A stretch of DNA of 64,000 bases from Coriobacteriia bacterium (GTDB taxonomy: Bacteria > Actinomycetota > Coriobacteriia > Anaerosomatales > SLCP01), in NCBI GenBank assembly GCA_030603745.1, contig JAUVXE010000008.1, forward strand, positions 1-64,000, read 5' to 3'. The translations under genes were made by a program, and so were the position numbers. This document shows positions 24,401 to 33,201 of the stretch, in pieces (positions within the stretch are counted from its first letter, which is position 1; the number at the start of each line of letters is the position of its first letter). The notes under the pieces were generated by a model. That model was not told where the DNA came from. It ran no database searches and saw only the letters and a program-made list of their open reading frames with translations.

Positions 24401-24864
24401 TGCGTCTCGAGGCGCCCGCGCTCCTCGGCGTGATCTCGGACACCCACGGCGAGCTGCACGAGGCCGTGAGCGACGTCTTCGCCGGGGTCGACCTCGTCAT
24501 CCATGCGGGAGATATCGGCACCGAGTCGATCCTCGCCGAGCTCGAGCTGCTGGCGCCGGTCGTGGCCGTGCGCGGCAACACCGACGAGGCCCGCTGGGCC
24601 GAGACCCTTCCGTCGAGCGCCCGCGTCCGCGTGGGCGCCACGGTGGTCGAGGTCGCACACGACCCCTGCGCACCCGCTCCGCCCGACGCCGATGTGGTGG
24701 TCCGGGGGCACACCCACCGCCCGCGCCTCGAGGCGCTTCCCGGCGTCCTGCACGTCAACCCGGGCTCGGCGAGCCGTCCGCGGACACAGCGCCGGGTGCC
24801 CACCGTCGCGCTGCTGGCCCTCGGCGAGGGACCGCCTCGCGCGCGGATCGTGGAGCTCGTCTGA
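24400..24864 (+). CDS. YfcE/MJ0936-type metallophosphoesterase
   Basis: A compact 154-residue calcineurin-like phosphodiesterase. Metal-site motifs in order: ISDTHGEL (about residues 10-17), HAGDIGT (about 33-39), VRGNTDE (about 57-63), a His in the EVAHDP region, and GHTHRPR (about 106-112). Family members hydrolyse simple phosphodiesters, but natural substrates are often unknown. The start overlaps the LytTR stop by 1 base. Confidence 0.9.
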   Translation: MRLEAPALLGVISDTHGELHEAVSDVFAGVDLVIHAGDIGTESILAELELLAPVVAVRGNTDEARWAETLPSSARVRVGATVVEVAHDPCAPAPPDADVVVRGHTHRPRLEALPGVLHVNPGSASRPRTQRRVPTVALLALGEGPPRARIVELV

Positions 24865-25136
24865 GAGGGAGGGCCGTCCCCGTCCGTCCGCCGCGGGTAC
24901 GCGGGTTCCGGTGAGAGAGCCGCTTCGTGCCGCGAGCGGCGCATCCCGGGCGGTGAACGGTGGAGTCGCACGGGCCCCGCGCCGTCCGCCGCCGTCCGCC
25001 GCCGCGAGCCCCCCTTCCGCCGACTGATGGCTCCCGCATGCCGCAGATGCATCGCTTCCCCGTCCCACCAGGCATATCGTCACGGTGGGACGTGTGTACC
25101 GGGGACCGTGAGGTTCCCATCAGGGAGGTGAAACGC
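24865..25136 (+). promoter_or_regulatory. 272-base intergenic region with inverted repeat before the stress-protein/symporter operon
   Basis: It holds a perfect 9-bp inverted repeat, cgtcccacc (25061-25069) with ggtgggacg (25084-25092), whose 14-base centre contains CATATC, the most AT-rich spot and a possible -10 box. A second small hairpin (25102-25107 with 25112-25117, one G-U pair) stands just before the ribosome site gggaggtg. The upstream part (about 24980-25010) is low-complexity CCGTCCGCCG repeats with no convincing gene. The repeat could be an operator or an RNA hairpin in the leader. Confidence 0.5.
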
Positions 25137-25631
25137 ATGAAGGTCTGCATCAGAGGCGCAGCAGAGGACGTCAAGCTCAGCGACATCCAGGACGTGTGCG
25201 TCGACATCAACCGCATCCTCGTGCCGACGGACGGCTCCGAGCCGTCGGTCGCGGCGACCGAGTACGCGGTCATCCTCGGCAAGACGTTCGACGCGACGGT
25301 CAAGGCCATCTACGTCGACACCGGATACGAGGCGCTCGAGTATCCCGAGGAAGCGATGGACGAGGAGCTCTTCGAGGGGGTCCACCCCTCGATCAAGGGA
25401 CTCGTCATCGCCAAGACGATGTGCGAGCGCAACGGCGTCGCGTGTGACGTCGAGATCGTGAAGGGCGGCGTGGCCAAGCGGATCGTCGCGACGGCGATCG
25501 AGTGGGAGGCCGACCTGATCGTGTGCGGCGACACCGGCAGGACCGGACTGAAGCGCATCGCGCTCGGGTCGGTCGCCGAGACGGTCGTCAAGGGGTCCCC
25601 GATCCCGGTCCTGGTCGTCAAGAACGACTGA
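25137..25631 (+). CDS. Universal stress protein (UspA family)
   Basis: A 164-residue single-domain protein. The N-terminal strand NRILVPTDGSEPS and the C-terminal GDTGRTGLKRIALGSVAETVVKG segment form the nucleotide-binding loop pattern G-x2-G-x9-G-S of ATP-binding UspA proteins. An extension of about 20 residues precedes the domain. ATG 25137 has gggaggtg 6 bases upstream. It stands directly before the small membrane protein and the symporter, an arrangement often seen with solute transporters; a role in regulating them is inference. Confidence 0.9.
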   Translation: MKVCIRGAAEDVKLSDIQDVCVDINRILVPTDGSEPSVAATEYAVILGKTFDATVKAIYVDTGYEALEYPEEAMDEELFEGVHPSIKGLVIAKTMCERNGVACDVEIVKGGVAKRIVATAIEWEADLIVCGDTGRTGLKRIALGSVAETVVKGSPIPVLVVKND

Positions 25632-25706
25632 TCCGCGGCCGCCTGAGGAGGCTGCCCGTCCGAAGTGCCGCCTTTGGGGCGGTGGAGAGTGAAGGAGGTG
25701 GAGGAG

Positions 25707-26084
25707 ATGGCGAACAGTGGCGATACGGTCGTGCGTACGGGAAGTGGCGTACAGGTCCAGCACGGCAACCACATCGACACGATCGAGAGCGTCGACCTGG
25801 TCTTTCGTGCCCAGCGCAAGCTCAGTTTCTCGTACGGCCTGGTCTTCTTCGTGGTCACCCTGGCCATCCCGGCCATGTCGGTGTGGTGGAAGACCTGGTA
25901 CGCCGTCCCCGTCTGGGGCGGCTTCACCGCGAACTACCTGTTCGTGTCCCTGCTCTACTACCTGTTCCTGTGGGGACTGAGCTGGACCTACATCAGAAAG
26001 GCCGATGCGCTGGACGAGCGTCTCTCGCACATGGCCGATGAGATCGCGGCCGCCACGGCCGTGGCGCCGGCAGGAGGTGAGTGA
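25707..26084 (+). CDS. DUF485-like small membrane subunit of the symporter
   Basis: A 125-residue protein with two transmembrane helices (about 49-70 and 76-98) preceded by the pattern VFRAQRKLSFSY and followed by a charged IRKADALDERLSHM tail. This matches DUF485/YjcH-type partners that are almost always encoded next to acetate-type sodium/solute symporters. ATG 25707 lies 5 bases after a strong ribosome site (ggaggtggagg). The symporter gene starts 1 base after its stop. It is probably a small subunit or chaperone of the transporter. Confidence 0.8.
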   Translation: MANSGDTVVRTGSGVQVQHGNHIDTIESVDLVFRAQRKLSFSYGLVFFVVTLAIPAMSVWWKTWYAVPVWGGFTANYLFVSLLYYLFLWGLSWTYIRKADALDERLSHMADEIAAATAVAPAGGE

Positions 26085-26085
26085 C

Positions 26086-27927
26086 GTGGGTAACCTGAAC
26101 GTGATCGCGATCGTCATGGTCATCGCCGTCACCGTCTTCACCGTCGGTCTGGCGATCTTCGTACGACGTTTCACCCGTACCACCGCGGACTTCTATCTGG
26201 CGGGACGCAAGGTCGGCACCATCGCGAACGCCTCGGCGATCTCCGGCGACTACCTGTCGGCGGCGTCGTTCCTCGGCGTGGCGGCGGCCGTCTACGCGTC
26301 CGGTCTCGACGGCGTCTGGTTCGCGGCAGGGTTCGCGGGCGGGTTCATCGTCGTCGTGCTCTTCATCGCCTCGGCGCTCCGCCGATTCGGCGAGTACACC
26401 GTGGCGGACTTCGCCTACGGGCGCTTCGGCTCCGACCGGATCCGGCTCGTGACCGTGGTCATGGTGCTGCTCACGAGCCTCTTCTACATGGCGCCCCAGA
26501 TGTATGGCGCGGGCACCACGTGGACGGTGCTCGTGGGCGCGGGGATCTTCGGGCTCTCGCCCTACAACACCGGCGTCCTGATCGTCTCCCTCATCATCAT
26601 GTTCTACGTCATGGTGGGCGGCATGAAGGGCACCACGCTCAACCAGATCTTCCAGTTCTGGTGGTTGTGGACCGCCATGTTCCTCGTCGTCGTCTTCGCG
26701 TTCACCGTGGGCAAGTTCAGCTACCCCGACGCGCTCGCCGAGGTGACCGCCGAGAACCACCGCGACGTGCGGATGGTGAGCGTGGCGGACCTCACCGCCG
26801 ACGACGGCGCGCTGCTCGCGACCGCCGAGGGCGCGATGAGCTCCGAGGCCTTCGCCGCGGTCGAGGCCGCCGTCGAGGCCGGCGACCCCGAGGCGACGAT
26901 CGGCATCCTCGTCCCGGCGACCAACAAGCTCCACGAGCTGCGTGACATGTTCTTCAACGAGCCCGGTCACCGCTACAACGGCCTCGACCAGTTCTCGATG
27001 GTGCTCGCGCTCGTGCTCGGCACGGCGGGCCTGCCGCACATCCTCAACCGCTACTACACGAACCCCTCGGGTGCGGCGGCGCGCAGGTCGACCTTCTGGG
27101 TGCTCATCTTCATCGGCACCTTCTACATCCTCGCGCCGATCGCCGGTCTGGCGGGCAAGCTCATCATCGATGACGCCTGGCGTGCCGGCACCGCTCCCAC
27201 GAACGCCGCATACGTCGACGGCCTGCTCGCCCGCTCCGACGCGATCATGCCGACCCTGGCGCAGATCCTCGGCGGGGAGTGGCTCATGGGCGCGGTCGCC
27301 GCGGGCGCGTTCGCCGCGATGTTCTCGACCACCGGTGGCCTGCTGATCGCCTCGGCGTCGGCCGTGGGGCACGACGTCTACGAGAAGTACGTCAACGCGA
27401 ACGCCTCCGAGGCCCGGAAGGTCTTCGTAGGCAAGGCATCGGTGCTCTTCTTCGCGCTCGTCGCGCTCGGCATCGGCATCGGTATTCCGGCGGTCGGCCT
27501 CGACAAGGCGTACCCGGCACTGATCGCCATGATGGTGACCTGGGCGTTCTCGCTCGGTGCCGGCGCGTTCGTGCCGATGCTGCTCACCGGCATCTGGTGG
27601 CGGCAGACCACCGAACGTGGTGCCATCGCCGGCATGATCGTCGGTGGCGGCGGTTCGCTCTTCTTCATCTTCATGAACGTCCTGAAGCAGCTCGGTCACC
27701 TCGGTGACAGCGGCGTCCTGCCCTTCCTCGGAAGTCTGACCTTCCCGACGCTGTTCACGTTCCCCGCGGCCGTGCTCACCATCGTGCTGGTGAGCAAGAT
27801 CGACGGCCAGCTTCCCAAGAACGTGGACGAGATCTGGATGCGCATCCACGGCACGGCGAGCGAGCGCCACGAGAAGGAGCTCGGTCTCGACAAGGTGGGT
27901 GGCATGTTCTCGGGCGGTCAGAAGTAA
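26086..27927 (+). CDS. actP: Sodium/solute symporter, cation-acetate (ActP) type
   Basis: A 613-residue membrane protein with about 13 helices, of the SSS family. Typical segments: FYLAGRKVG near residue 37, ISGDYLSAASFLG near 56, the GTAGLPHILNRYYT motif near 310, and SAVGHDVYEKY near 425. These match monocarboxylate (acetate/pyruvate) symporters. It is longer than the usual 550 residues because of a hydrophilic, acidic insertion at about residues 215-290, before the GLPHI segment. GTG 26086 has aggagg 8 bases upstream. Substrate is inferred from family and from the DUF485 partner. Confidence 0.88.
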   Translation: MGNLNVIAIVMVIAVTVFTVGLAIFVRRFTRTTADFYLAGRKVGTIANASAISGDYLSAASFLGVAAAVYASGLDGVWFAAGFAGGFIVVVLFIASALRRFGEYTVADFAYGRFGSDRIRLVTVVMVLLTSLFYMAPQMYGAGTTWTVLVGAGIFGLSPYNTGVLIVSLIIMFYVMVGGMKGTTLNQIFQFWWLWTAMFLVVVFAFTVGKFSYPDALAEVTAENHRDVRMVSVADLTADDGALLATAEGAMSSEAFAAVEAAVEAGDPEATIGILVPATNKLHELRDMFFNEPGHRYNGLDQFSMVLALVLGTAGLPHILNRYYTNPSGAAARRSTFWVLIFIGTFYILAPIAGLAGKLIIDDAWRAGTAPTNAAYVDGLLARSDAIMPTLAQILGGEWLMGAVAAGAFAAMFSTTGGLLIASASAVGHDVYEKYVNANASEARKVFVGKASVLFFALVALGIGIGIPAVGLDKAYPALIAMMVTWAFSLGAGAFVPMLLTGIWWRQTTERGAIAGMIVGGGGSLFFIFMNVLKQLGHLGDSGVLPFLGSLTFPTLFTFPAAVLTIVLVSKIDGQLPKNVDEIWMRIHGTASERHEKELGLDKVGGMFSGGQK

Positions 27928-27968
27928 CCCCCGGCCAGAGGCTCCACCCCCGGGAGCTTATTGGAATC

Positions 27969-28005
27969 GCGGACCCGACCCCTACGTCCCGGGGGTCGGG
28001 TCCGC
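27969..28005. terminator. Bidirectional terminator between symporter and pgi
   Basis: A perfect 14-bp stem (27969-27982 with 27992-28005), 9-base loop. It lies 41 bases after the symporter stop and 72 bases from the end of the convergent pgi gene. There is no long T run on either side. Confidence 0.75.
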
Positions 28006-28077
28006 ACCTGTCTCGGGAGCCATCCGGCCACAGGGCGCGACCAGGCGGGCCACTCCGGTAGGGAGACCGGGGCTGCC

Positions 28078-29730
28078 TCAGGCGCGCTGCCGCGAGAAGG
28101 AGGCGATCTCGCGGGCGAGCAGTTCGACCGCCTCGCCGGAGTCGGGCAGGTCGAGCCGCAGGACCGGCCGGCGGCGCGAGGCGAGCGTGACGAGGTCCCC
28201 CTCGGCCTGGGCGCGGTAGAGCTGGCCGAGGGAGAACCCGCGCTCCGGGATGGCGATGTCGGTACGGCTGCGCACGGTCACGATCAGGAACGAGCCCGTC
28301 GCGGGACCGCCCTTGTGGAGCTGGCCGGTCGAGTGGAGGTAGCGGGGCCCCGTCTCGACGCAGACCGGCACGCCGAGCGCCGTGGAGGCGTCCGCCGAGG
28401 CGGCGCGCAGAGCGTCGAGTGCGGGCCCTTCGGGCAGGTAGACCAGGAGCGCGAGGTAGTCCCGGCCCGCCGCGAGACCGCCGAGGAGCGGGTGGAGCGC
28501 GCCGGCGAGGTCTCGGGGCGGTGCCGTGTCCTCGAGGGCGCCCGCGAAGGTGGGCCACACCCCGCCGAGGTCGCAGCAGGCGGCCGGGATCGGAAGCGTC
28601 TGCTCGAGCACCCCGGTGGTCGCTTCCTTGGCCTCGGCGACGTTGGGCTCGTCGAACGGGTTCACGCCGAGGAGGAATCCGGTGAGCGCCACGGCGTACT
28701 CCCAGCGCACGAACTCGCCGCCGAGGCCGGCCGGCCCGTCGAGCACGTGCTCCATCACCGGCACCCCCGCCGCGCGTGCCGCGTCGGCGTGCGAGGCGCA
28801 TGCGGCGTCCGAGGGCTCGCGCAGCACCAGGAGCGTGCGGTCCGCGCCGTACGTCGAGGCCGGCACGCGGCCGTCCTCGAGCACCGGCAGGATGCCGACC
28901 CCCTGCTTGCCGGTCGACTCGGCGACCAGCTGCTCGACCCACAGGCCGAACGTCGCGTACCGGGGGGAGGCCACGAAGGTGAGCTTGTCCCGGCCGGCCG
29001 CATGGTTGTCGGCCATCCACGCCGCGAGCGCGGCCGCCGGGTTGTCCTCGGCGGGATGGCGGCACGCCTGCTCCATCCGGGCGGCGTCCTCGATCATCGG
29101 CGCGAGGTCGACGCCGGCGATGCCGGTGGGCGTGAGGCCGAACACCGAGAGCGCGGAGAATCGGCCGCCCACGTTGGCGGGCGCCGAGACGGCGATGCGC
29201 ATGACGTCCTTCTGGCGCAGGCGCTCGAGCGGCGAGCCGGGGTCGGTCACCACCACGAAGCGCTTGCCGGCGGCCACGCGCCCGAGCGCGTCGTCCATCC
29301 ATCCGCGGAGGATCGCGTAGAGCGAGAGCGGCTCGATGGTCGAGCCGGACTTGCTCGCCAGAACGAACGCGGCGGTCGCGGGGGAGAGCCGCTCCATGAG
29401 CGGCACGAGCACGTCGGGCGAGGTCGTGTCGAGCACGTGCAGCGCGGGGGAGTCCGCCGGCGAGCCGAGGACCGCGTCGATGACGAGCGGCGCGAGCGAG
29501 CTGCCCCCCATGCCGAGGAGCACCACGTCGGTCACCCCCTCCTCCGCGAGCTGCGACGCGAGGTTCGCCACGAGCGGGAGGCGGGCCGAGGCCTTCTCGG
29601 CGAGGTCGGTCCAGCCGAGCCGCTGCATGATCGGCTGCCGCAGGTCGACGTCGTCGGTGAAGAGCGTGGGGTCGCGTTCGACGAGGCGGGCGATCGCCCC
29701 GGACTCGGTCAGGCGGGTCAGAGCGTCCAT
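28078..29730 (-). CDS. pgi: Glucose-6-phosphate isomerase
   Basis: 550 residues with two SIS domains. The N-terminal half has LLGMGGSSLAP and the segment VLASKSGSTIEPLS; SGST is the sugar-phosphate loop. ASKSGSTIE and the C-terminal STGQLHKGGP are the family signatures, the latter with the His/Lys that act in ring opening and isomerisation. The sequence resembles the isomerase part of transaldolase-isomerase fusions, but no transaldolase domain is present. ATG 29730 follows gaggagg at 7 bases; the open frame continues upstream but that part is antisense-like and overlaps the transporter gene. Confidence 0.9.
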   Translation of the reverse strand: MDALTRLTESGAIARLVERDPTLFTDDVDLRQPIMQRLGWTDLAEKASARLPLVANLASQLAEEGVTDVVLLGMGGSSLAPLVIDAVLGSPADSPALHVLDTTSPDVLVPLMERLSPATAAFVLASKSGSTIEPLSLYAILRGWMDDALGRVAAGKRFVVVTDPGSPLERLRQKDVMRIAVSAPANVGGRFSALSVFGLTPTGIAGVDLAPMIEDAARMEQACRHPAEDNPAAALAAWMADNHAAGRDKLTFVASPRYATFGLWVEQLVAESTGKQGVGILPVLEDGRVPASTYGADRTLLVLREPSDAACASHADAARAAGVPVMEHVLDGPAGLGGEFVRWEYAVALTGFLLGVNPFDEPNVAEAKEATTGVLEQTLPIPAACCDLGGVWPTFAGALEDTAPPRDLAGALHPLLGGLAAGRDYLALLVYLPEGPALDALRAASADASTALGVPVCVETGPRYLHSTGQLHKGGPATGSFLIVTVRSRTDIAIPERGFSLGQLYRAQAEGDLVTLASRRRPVLRLDLPDSGEAVELLAREIASFSRQRA

Positions 29731-29783
29731 CGCGCGCCTCCTCGGCAGGTCCGGTCGTGAGAGGACCTCTCGAGTATAGCCCG

Positions 29784-30737
29784 TCAGATGCGCGACGGTG
29801 GGTCGCCGAGGGGCTCGTCGGTCGCGGTCACGGGGACCGGCGGGCCCTCGACGGTCGCGGCGCGCGAGGGCGCGAGCCGGGCGACGACCACGCCCGCGGT
29901 GACCACGAGCGCGCCGCCGAGCAGGGTCGTCGCGGTCGCGCGCTCGCCGAGGAAGAGCGCCGCGAACGCCACGGCGCTCACCGGCTCGGCGTAGGTGATG
30001 ATGGCGGCCCGGTCGGCGGGCACGAGGCGCAGCCCCGTCAGGAAGAGCGCCCCCGTGAACGCCGTGTGCACCACGCCGAGCGTCGCGAGCGCGCCCCACT
30101 CCACCGCGCTGGCAGGTCCGGCGAGCAGGAGCGCGGCCGGCAGCAGCAGCACCGCCGCGGCGAGGTACTCCCCGAGCATGTAGGTGCTCGCCGGCACGCC
30201 CTTGAGCAGCCGCTTCACGAACACGATCAGGAACGCGTAGGTGACCGAGGAGGCGACGGCGAGCCCGGCGCCGAGGAGATGCCGCCCGTCGTCGAGGGAG
30301 AGGTCCTGCGGGCCGACGATCACCGCGGTGCCGAGGAGCGCGAGCGCGAGCGGGGCGACGATGCGCCGGTCGAAGGGCCGGCGGGCTACGAGCGGAGCGA
30401 GCACGGCCACGAACACCGGGCCGAGGTAGCCGAGCAGCACCGCGACCGCGACCTTCGTGAGGGTGAGCGCCGCGAGGAAGAGCACCCAGTTCAGCGCGAG
30501 GAGCGCGCCCATGCCCGCGATGGCGAGCCGCAGGCGCGGCGAGAGGGTGAGCAGCTCGCCGAGGCGCCCCCGCCACGCGAGATACGCGCCGATGGCGAGT
30601 GCGGCGAAGAGGACGCGCCAGAACACGATGACCGCGGGGTGCGCCTCGGTGGCGCGGACGAGGAGCGCGATCGACCCCCACACGGTCGCCGCCGTGACGA
30701 TCCGCAGGTATCCGGAGGTCGCCGATGGCCCGTTCAT
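29784..30737 (-). CDS. EamA-family (DMT) membrane transporter
   Basis: 317 residues with ten predicted helices in two EamA repeats (about 10-140 and 150-285). Typical segments are VFWRVLFAALAIGAYL in the first half and YAEPVSAVAFAALFLGE in the second. Members export or import amino acids, nucleosides or other metabolites; the substrate cannot be predicted. It lies between hypE and pgi on the same strand. The C-terminal 35 residues are a soluble Pro-rich tail. Confidence 0.87.
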   Translation of the reverse strand: MNGPSATSGYLRIVTAATVWGSIALLVRATEAHPAVIVFWRVLFAALAIGAYLAWRGRLGELLTLSPRLRLAIAGMGALLALNWVLFLAALTLTKVAVAVLLGYLGPVFVAVLAPLVARRPFDRRIVAPLALALLGTAVIVGPQDLSLDDGRHLLGAGLAVASSVTYAFLIVFVKRLLKGVPASTYMLGEYLAAAVLLLPAALLLAGPASAVEWGALATLGVVHTAFTGALFLTGLRLVPADRAAIITYAEPVSAVAFAALFLGERATATTLLGGALVVTAGVVVARLAPSRAATVEGPPVPVTATDEPLGDPPSRI

Positions 30738-30778
30738 CTGTCCCTGCCGTCCCTCATCGCACGGCGTGCGCGCGACCG

Positions 30779-31792
30779 TCAGCAGATCCTCGGGAGCTGC
30801 TCGCCCACGAGCATGTCCATGATGCGGGTCGCGCCGAAGGCCGTGCGGACGTAGACCTTGCCCGCGGGGCCCTCGGCGACCTCGCCGATCACCGCGGCAT
30901 CCTCACCGTAGGGAGCGGCGCGCATCGCCTCGAGCGCGGCCTCGGCCTCCCCGGCGGGGACGACGGCGACCATCTTGCCCTCGTTCGCGACCTGGAAGAC
31001 GTCGTAACCGAGCATCTCGCACGCGCCGCGGACCTGTTCGCGCACGGGGACCGAGGGTTCGTCGACGGTGATCGAGACGCCCGAGGCGCTCGCGAGCTCG
31101 TTGAGCGCCGAGGCGAGCCCGCCGCGCGTGGGGTCGCGGAAGCAGCGCACGCCGGGCGCGGCCTCGAGCACCGCGGCGACGAGGTGGTTGAGGGGCGCCG
31201 CGTCGGAGCGCAGGTCGGTGGAGAACTCGAGCCCCTCACGCACCGAGACCACCGTGATCCCGTGGTCGCCGAGGGTCCCGGAGAGCAGCACCACGTCGCC
31301 GGGACGGCAGTTCGCGCCCGAGAGCTCCACGCCCTCGGCCAGCGCACCCACGCCGGCGGTGTTGAGGTAGATGCCGTCGCCATGCCCGCGCTCCACGACC
31401 TTGGTGTCGCCGGTGACGATGCGCACGCCGGCCTCCTCGGCGGCAGCGCGCATCGAGTCGAGTACCCCGCGCAGGACCGAGACGGGCAGCCCCTCCTCGA
31501 GGACGAAGCCGACCGAGAGGTAGAGCGGCCGTGCGCCCGAGGTCGCGACGTCGTTCACCGTGCCGCAGACGGCGAGCCGGCCGATGTCGGCCCCGGGGAA
31601 GGTGAGCGGGGAGACCACGTAGGTGTCGGTCGACATCGCGATGCGGGTGCCGGGCAGGTCGAGCGCGGTCGCGTCGTCGAGCGCCGGGGTGCCCGAGCCG
31701 GCGAACCCGGTCACGAACACCTCGTCGATGAGGCGGCGCATGAGCGTGCCGCCGCTGCCGTGTGCGAGCAGGATCGTCTCGTCGGTCGCCAT
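30779..31792 (-). CDS. hypE: Hydrogenase maturation protein HypE
   Basis: 337 residues. HypE dehydrates the carbamoyl group on its C-terminal cysteine to a thiocyanate, the source of the cyanide ligands of [NiFe] hydrogenases. The protein ends in the diagnostic PRIC (C337). The N-terminal LAHGSGGTLMRRLI and the ATP-binding FGATRIM and GDTKVVERG segments match the family. ATG 31792 has gagaggga upstream. It belongs to the run hypF-hypC-hypD-hypE. No [NiFe]-hydrogenase structural genes are in the window. Confidence 0.95.
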   Translation of the reverse strand: MATDETILLAHGSGGTLMRRLIDEVFVTGFAGSGTPALDDATALDLPGTRIAMSTDTYVVSPLTFPGADIGRLAVCGTVNDVATSGARPLYLSVGFVLEEGLPVSVLRGVLDSMRAAAEEAGVRIVTGDTKVVERGHGDGIYLNTAGVGALAEGVELSGANCRPGDVVLLSGTLGDHGITVVSVREGLEFSTDLRSDAAPLNHLVAAVLEAAPGVRCFRDPTRGGLASALNELASASGVSITVDEPSVPVREQVRGACEMLGYDVFQVANEGKMVAVVPAGEAEAALEAMRAAPYGEDAAVIGEVAEGPAGKVYVRTAFGATRIMDMLVGEQLPRIC

Positions 31793-31830
31793 GGGGTCCC
31801 TCTCTCAGGTGAAGGCGCGGGGCGCGGGCC

Positions 31831-32922
31831 TCACGCCGTGCCGTAGTCGGTGTAGCGGTAGTAGGCCGCGCACGAGCCCTCCGAGGAGACCATGCACGGC
31901 CCCACGGGGTGCTCGGGCACGCACGCGGTGCCGAAGAGGCGGCACTCGTACGGCAGCACGACGCCGCGCAGGACCTCGCCGCACTGGCAGCCCGCGATCT
32001 CGACGGGCGGCTCGGGCGAGACGGGCACGCGGAGGAGCGCGTCGAACGTCGCGTACTCCTCGCGGATGGCGAGCCCCGTGCTCGGGATGACGCCGATACC
32101 GCGCCACTCGGCGTCGGCCGGCTCGAAGACCTCCTCGATCATCGCCCGCGCCGTGGGGTTGCCCTCCTCCGGGACGCTTCGCGTGTAGCCGATCTCGACG
32201 GCCGCGCGTCCCTCGGCGAGCTGGGAGACGAGCATCCACACGCCCTGCAAGACGTCGACCGGCTCGAAGCCGGTGATGACGCTCGGCACGCGGTACTCCT
32301 CGGCGAGGAACCGGTAGGGCGCAAGGCCGATGATCGCCGAGACGTGACCGGGGAGGATGAGGCCCTCGACCGCGACCTCGGGGTCGTTGACGAGCGCGCC
32401 GAGCGCGGCGGGGACGGTCTTGTGCGCGGAGAAGACCGAGAAGTTGCCGAGGCCCGCCGCGTGCGCGCGCTTGATCGCGGCCGCGATGAGCGGCGCGGTC
32501 GTCTCGAAGCCCACGCCGATGAAGACGATATGCCGCTCGGGCTCGCGCTCGGCGAGCGCGAGGGCGTCGAGCGGAGAGTAGATGACGCGGACGTCGTGGC
32601 CGTCGGCCTTCTCGCGGCTGAGGGATGAACGGGAGCCGGGGACCTTCATCATGTCGCCGAAGGTCGCCACGGTCACGCCGGGCTGGCGCGCGAACTCGAT
32701 CGCGGTGTCGATGTCGGCGTTGCTGGTGACGCACACCGGACATCCGGGGCCGGAGAGCAGGCGGACCGAGTCGGGAAGGACGTCGCGCAGGCCGTTCTTG
32801 GCGATGGCGACGGTGTGGGTCCCGCAGACCTCCATGAGCGTCATGGGCCGCGTCGCGGTGGCGGTGATGCGGTCGATCAGGCGCCGCGCGAGCGCCGGGT
32901 CGCGAAAGACGTCGAGGTCCAC
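31831..32922 (-). CDS. hypD: Hydrogenase maturation protein HypD
   Basis: 363 residues. HypD with HypC builds the Fe(CN)2CO unit of [NiFe] hydrogenases. Visible motifs: MEVCGTHTVAI (about 35-45), LLSGPGCPVCVT (about 70-81) and the C-terminal cysteine-rich part (CQCGEVL, ECRLFGTACVPEHP, SSEGSCAAYYRY) that holds the [4Fe-4S] cluster. It begins with GTG 32922 after aggggtgatc, 4 bases from the hypC stop. Confidence 0.95.
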   Translation of the reverse strand: MDLDVFRDPALARRLIDRITATATRPMTLMEVCGTHTVAIAKNGLRDVLPDSVRLLSGPGCPVCVTSNADIDTAIEFARQPGVTVATFGDMMKVPGSRSSLSREKADGHDVRVIYSPLDALALAEREPERHIVFIGVGFETTAPLIAAAIKRAHAAGLGNFSVFSAHKTVPAALGALVNDPEVAVEGLILPGHVSAIIGLAPYRFLAEEYRVPSVITGFEPVDVLQGVWMLVSQLAEGRAAVEIGYTRSVPEEGNPTARAMIEEVFEPADAEWRGIGVIPSTGLAIREEYATFDALLRVPVSPEPPVEIAGCQCGEVLRGVVLPYECRLFGTACVPEHPVGPCMVSSEGSCAAYYRYTDYGTA

Positions 32923-32926
32923 GCGA

Positions 32927-33160
32927 TCACCCCTCGGCCGAATCGATGAACTCGATCTGCTCGATCAGCTCCATCGTCTCGCGGGCGAACTGCTCGTCGA
33001 CCACCTGGATCGCGAAGCCGGCATGGACGAGCACGTGGTCCCCCACGACCGCGTCGGGGACGAGGTCGAGGCTGACGTGGCGGGTGACTCCCATGATGTC
33101 GACCTCGGCCATGTTGAGCTCGCCGACCGACTTGACCTGGGCGGGGATCGCTAGACACAT
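32927..33160 (-). CDS. hypC: Hydrogenase assembly chaperone HypC
   Basis: A 77-residue chaperone starting MCLAIPAQV; Cys2 is the residue that binds the iron precursor. The remainder (VTRHVSLDLVPDAVVGDHVLVHAGFAI) is typical. ATG 33160 was chosen over upstream in-frame codons because the Met-Cys start is obligatory in the family and aaggaggt stands 8 bases upstream. Confidence 0.95.
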   Translation of the reverse strand: MCLAIPAQVKSVGELNMAEVDIMGVTRHVSLDLVPDAVVGDHVLVHAGFAIQVVDEQFARETMELIEQIEFIDSAEG

Positions 33161-33201
33161 GTGCGGACTACCTCCTTGTGCGGCCGGGCCGGTGCCCGGT
33201 C

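Noticed and set aside
24865-25136. A coding gene in the gap before the universal stress protein
   Set aside because: Possible frames are short and low in complexity, and the inverted repeats and ribosome site mark it as a control region.
28078-30681. Extension of the pgi reading frame upstream to 30681 (867 residues)
   Set aside because: The extra part overlaps the EamA transporter gene in another frame, is Arg-rich, and ATG 29730 has a strong ribosome site and the expected family N-terminus.
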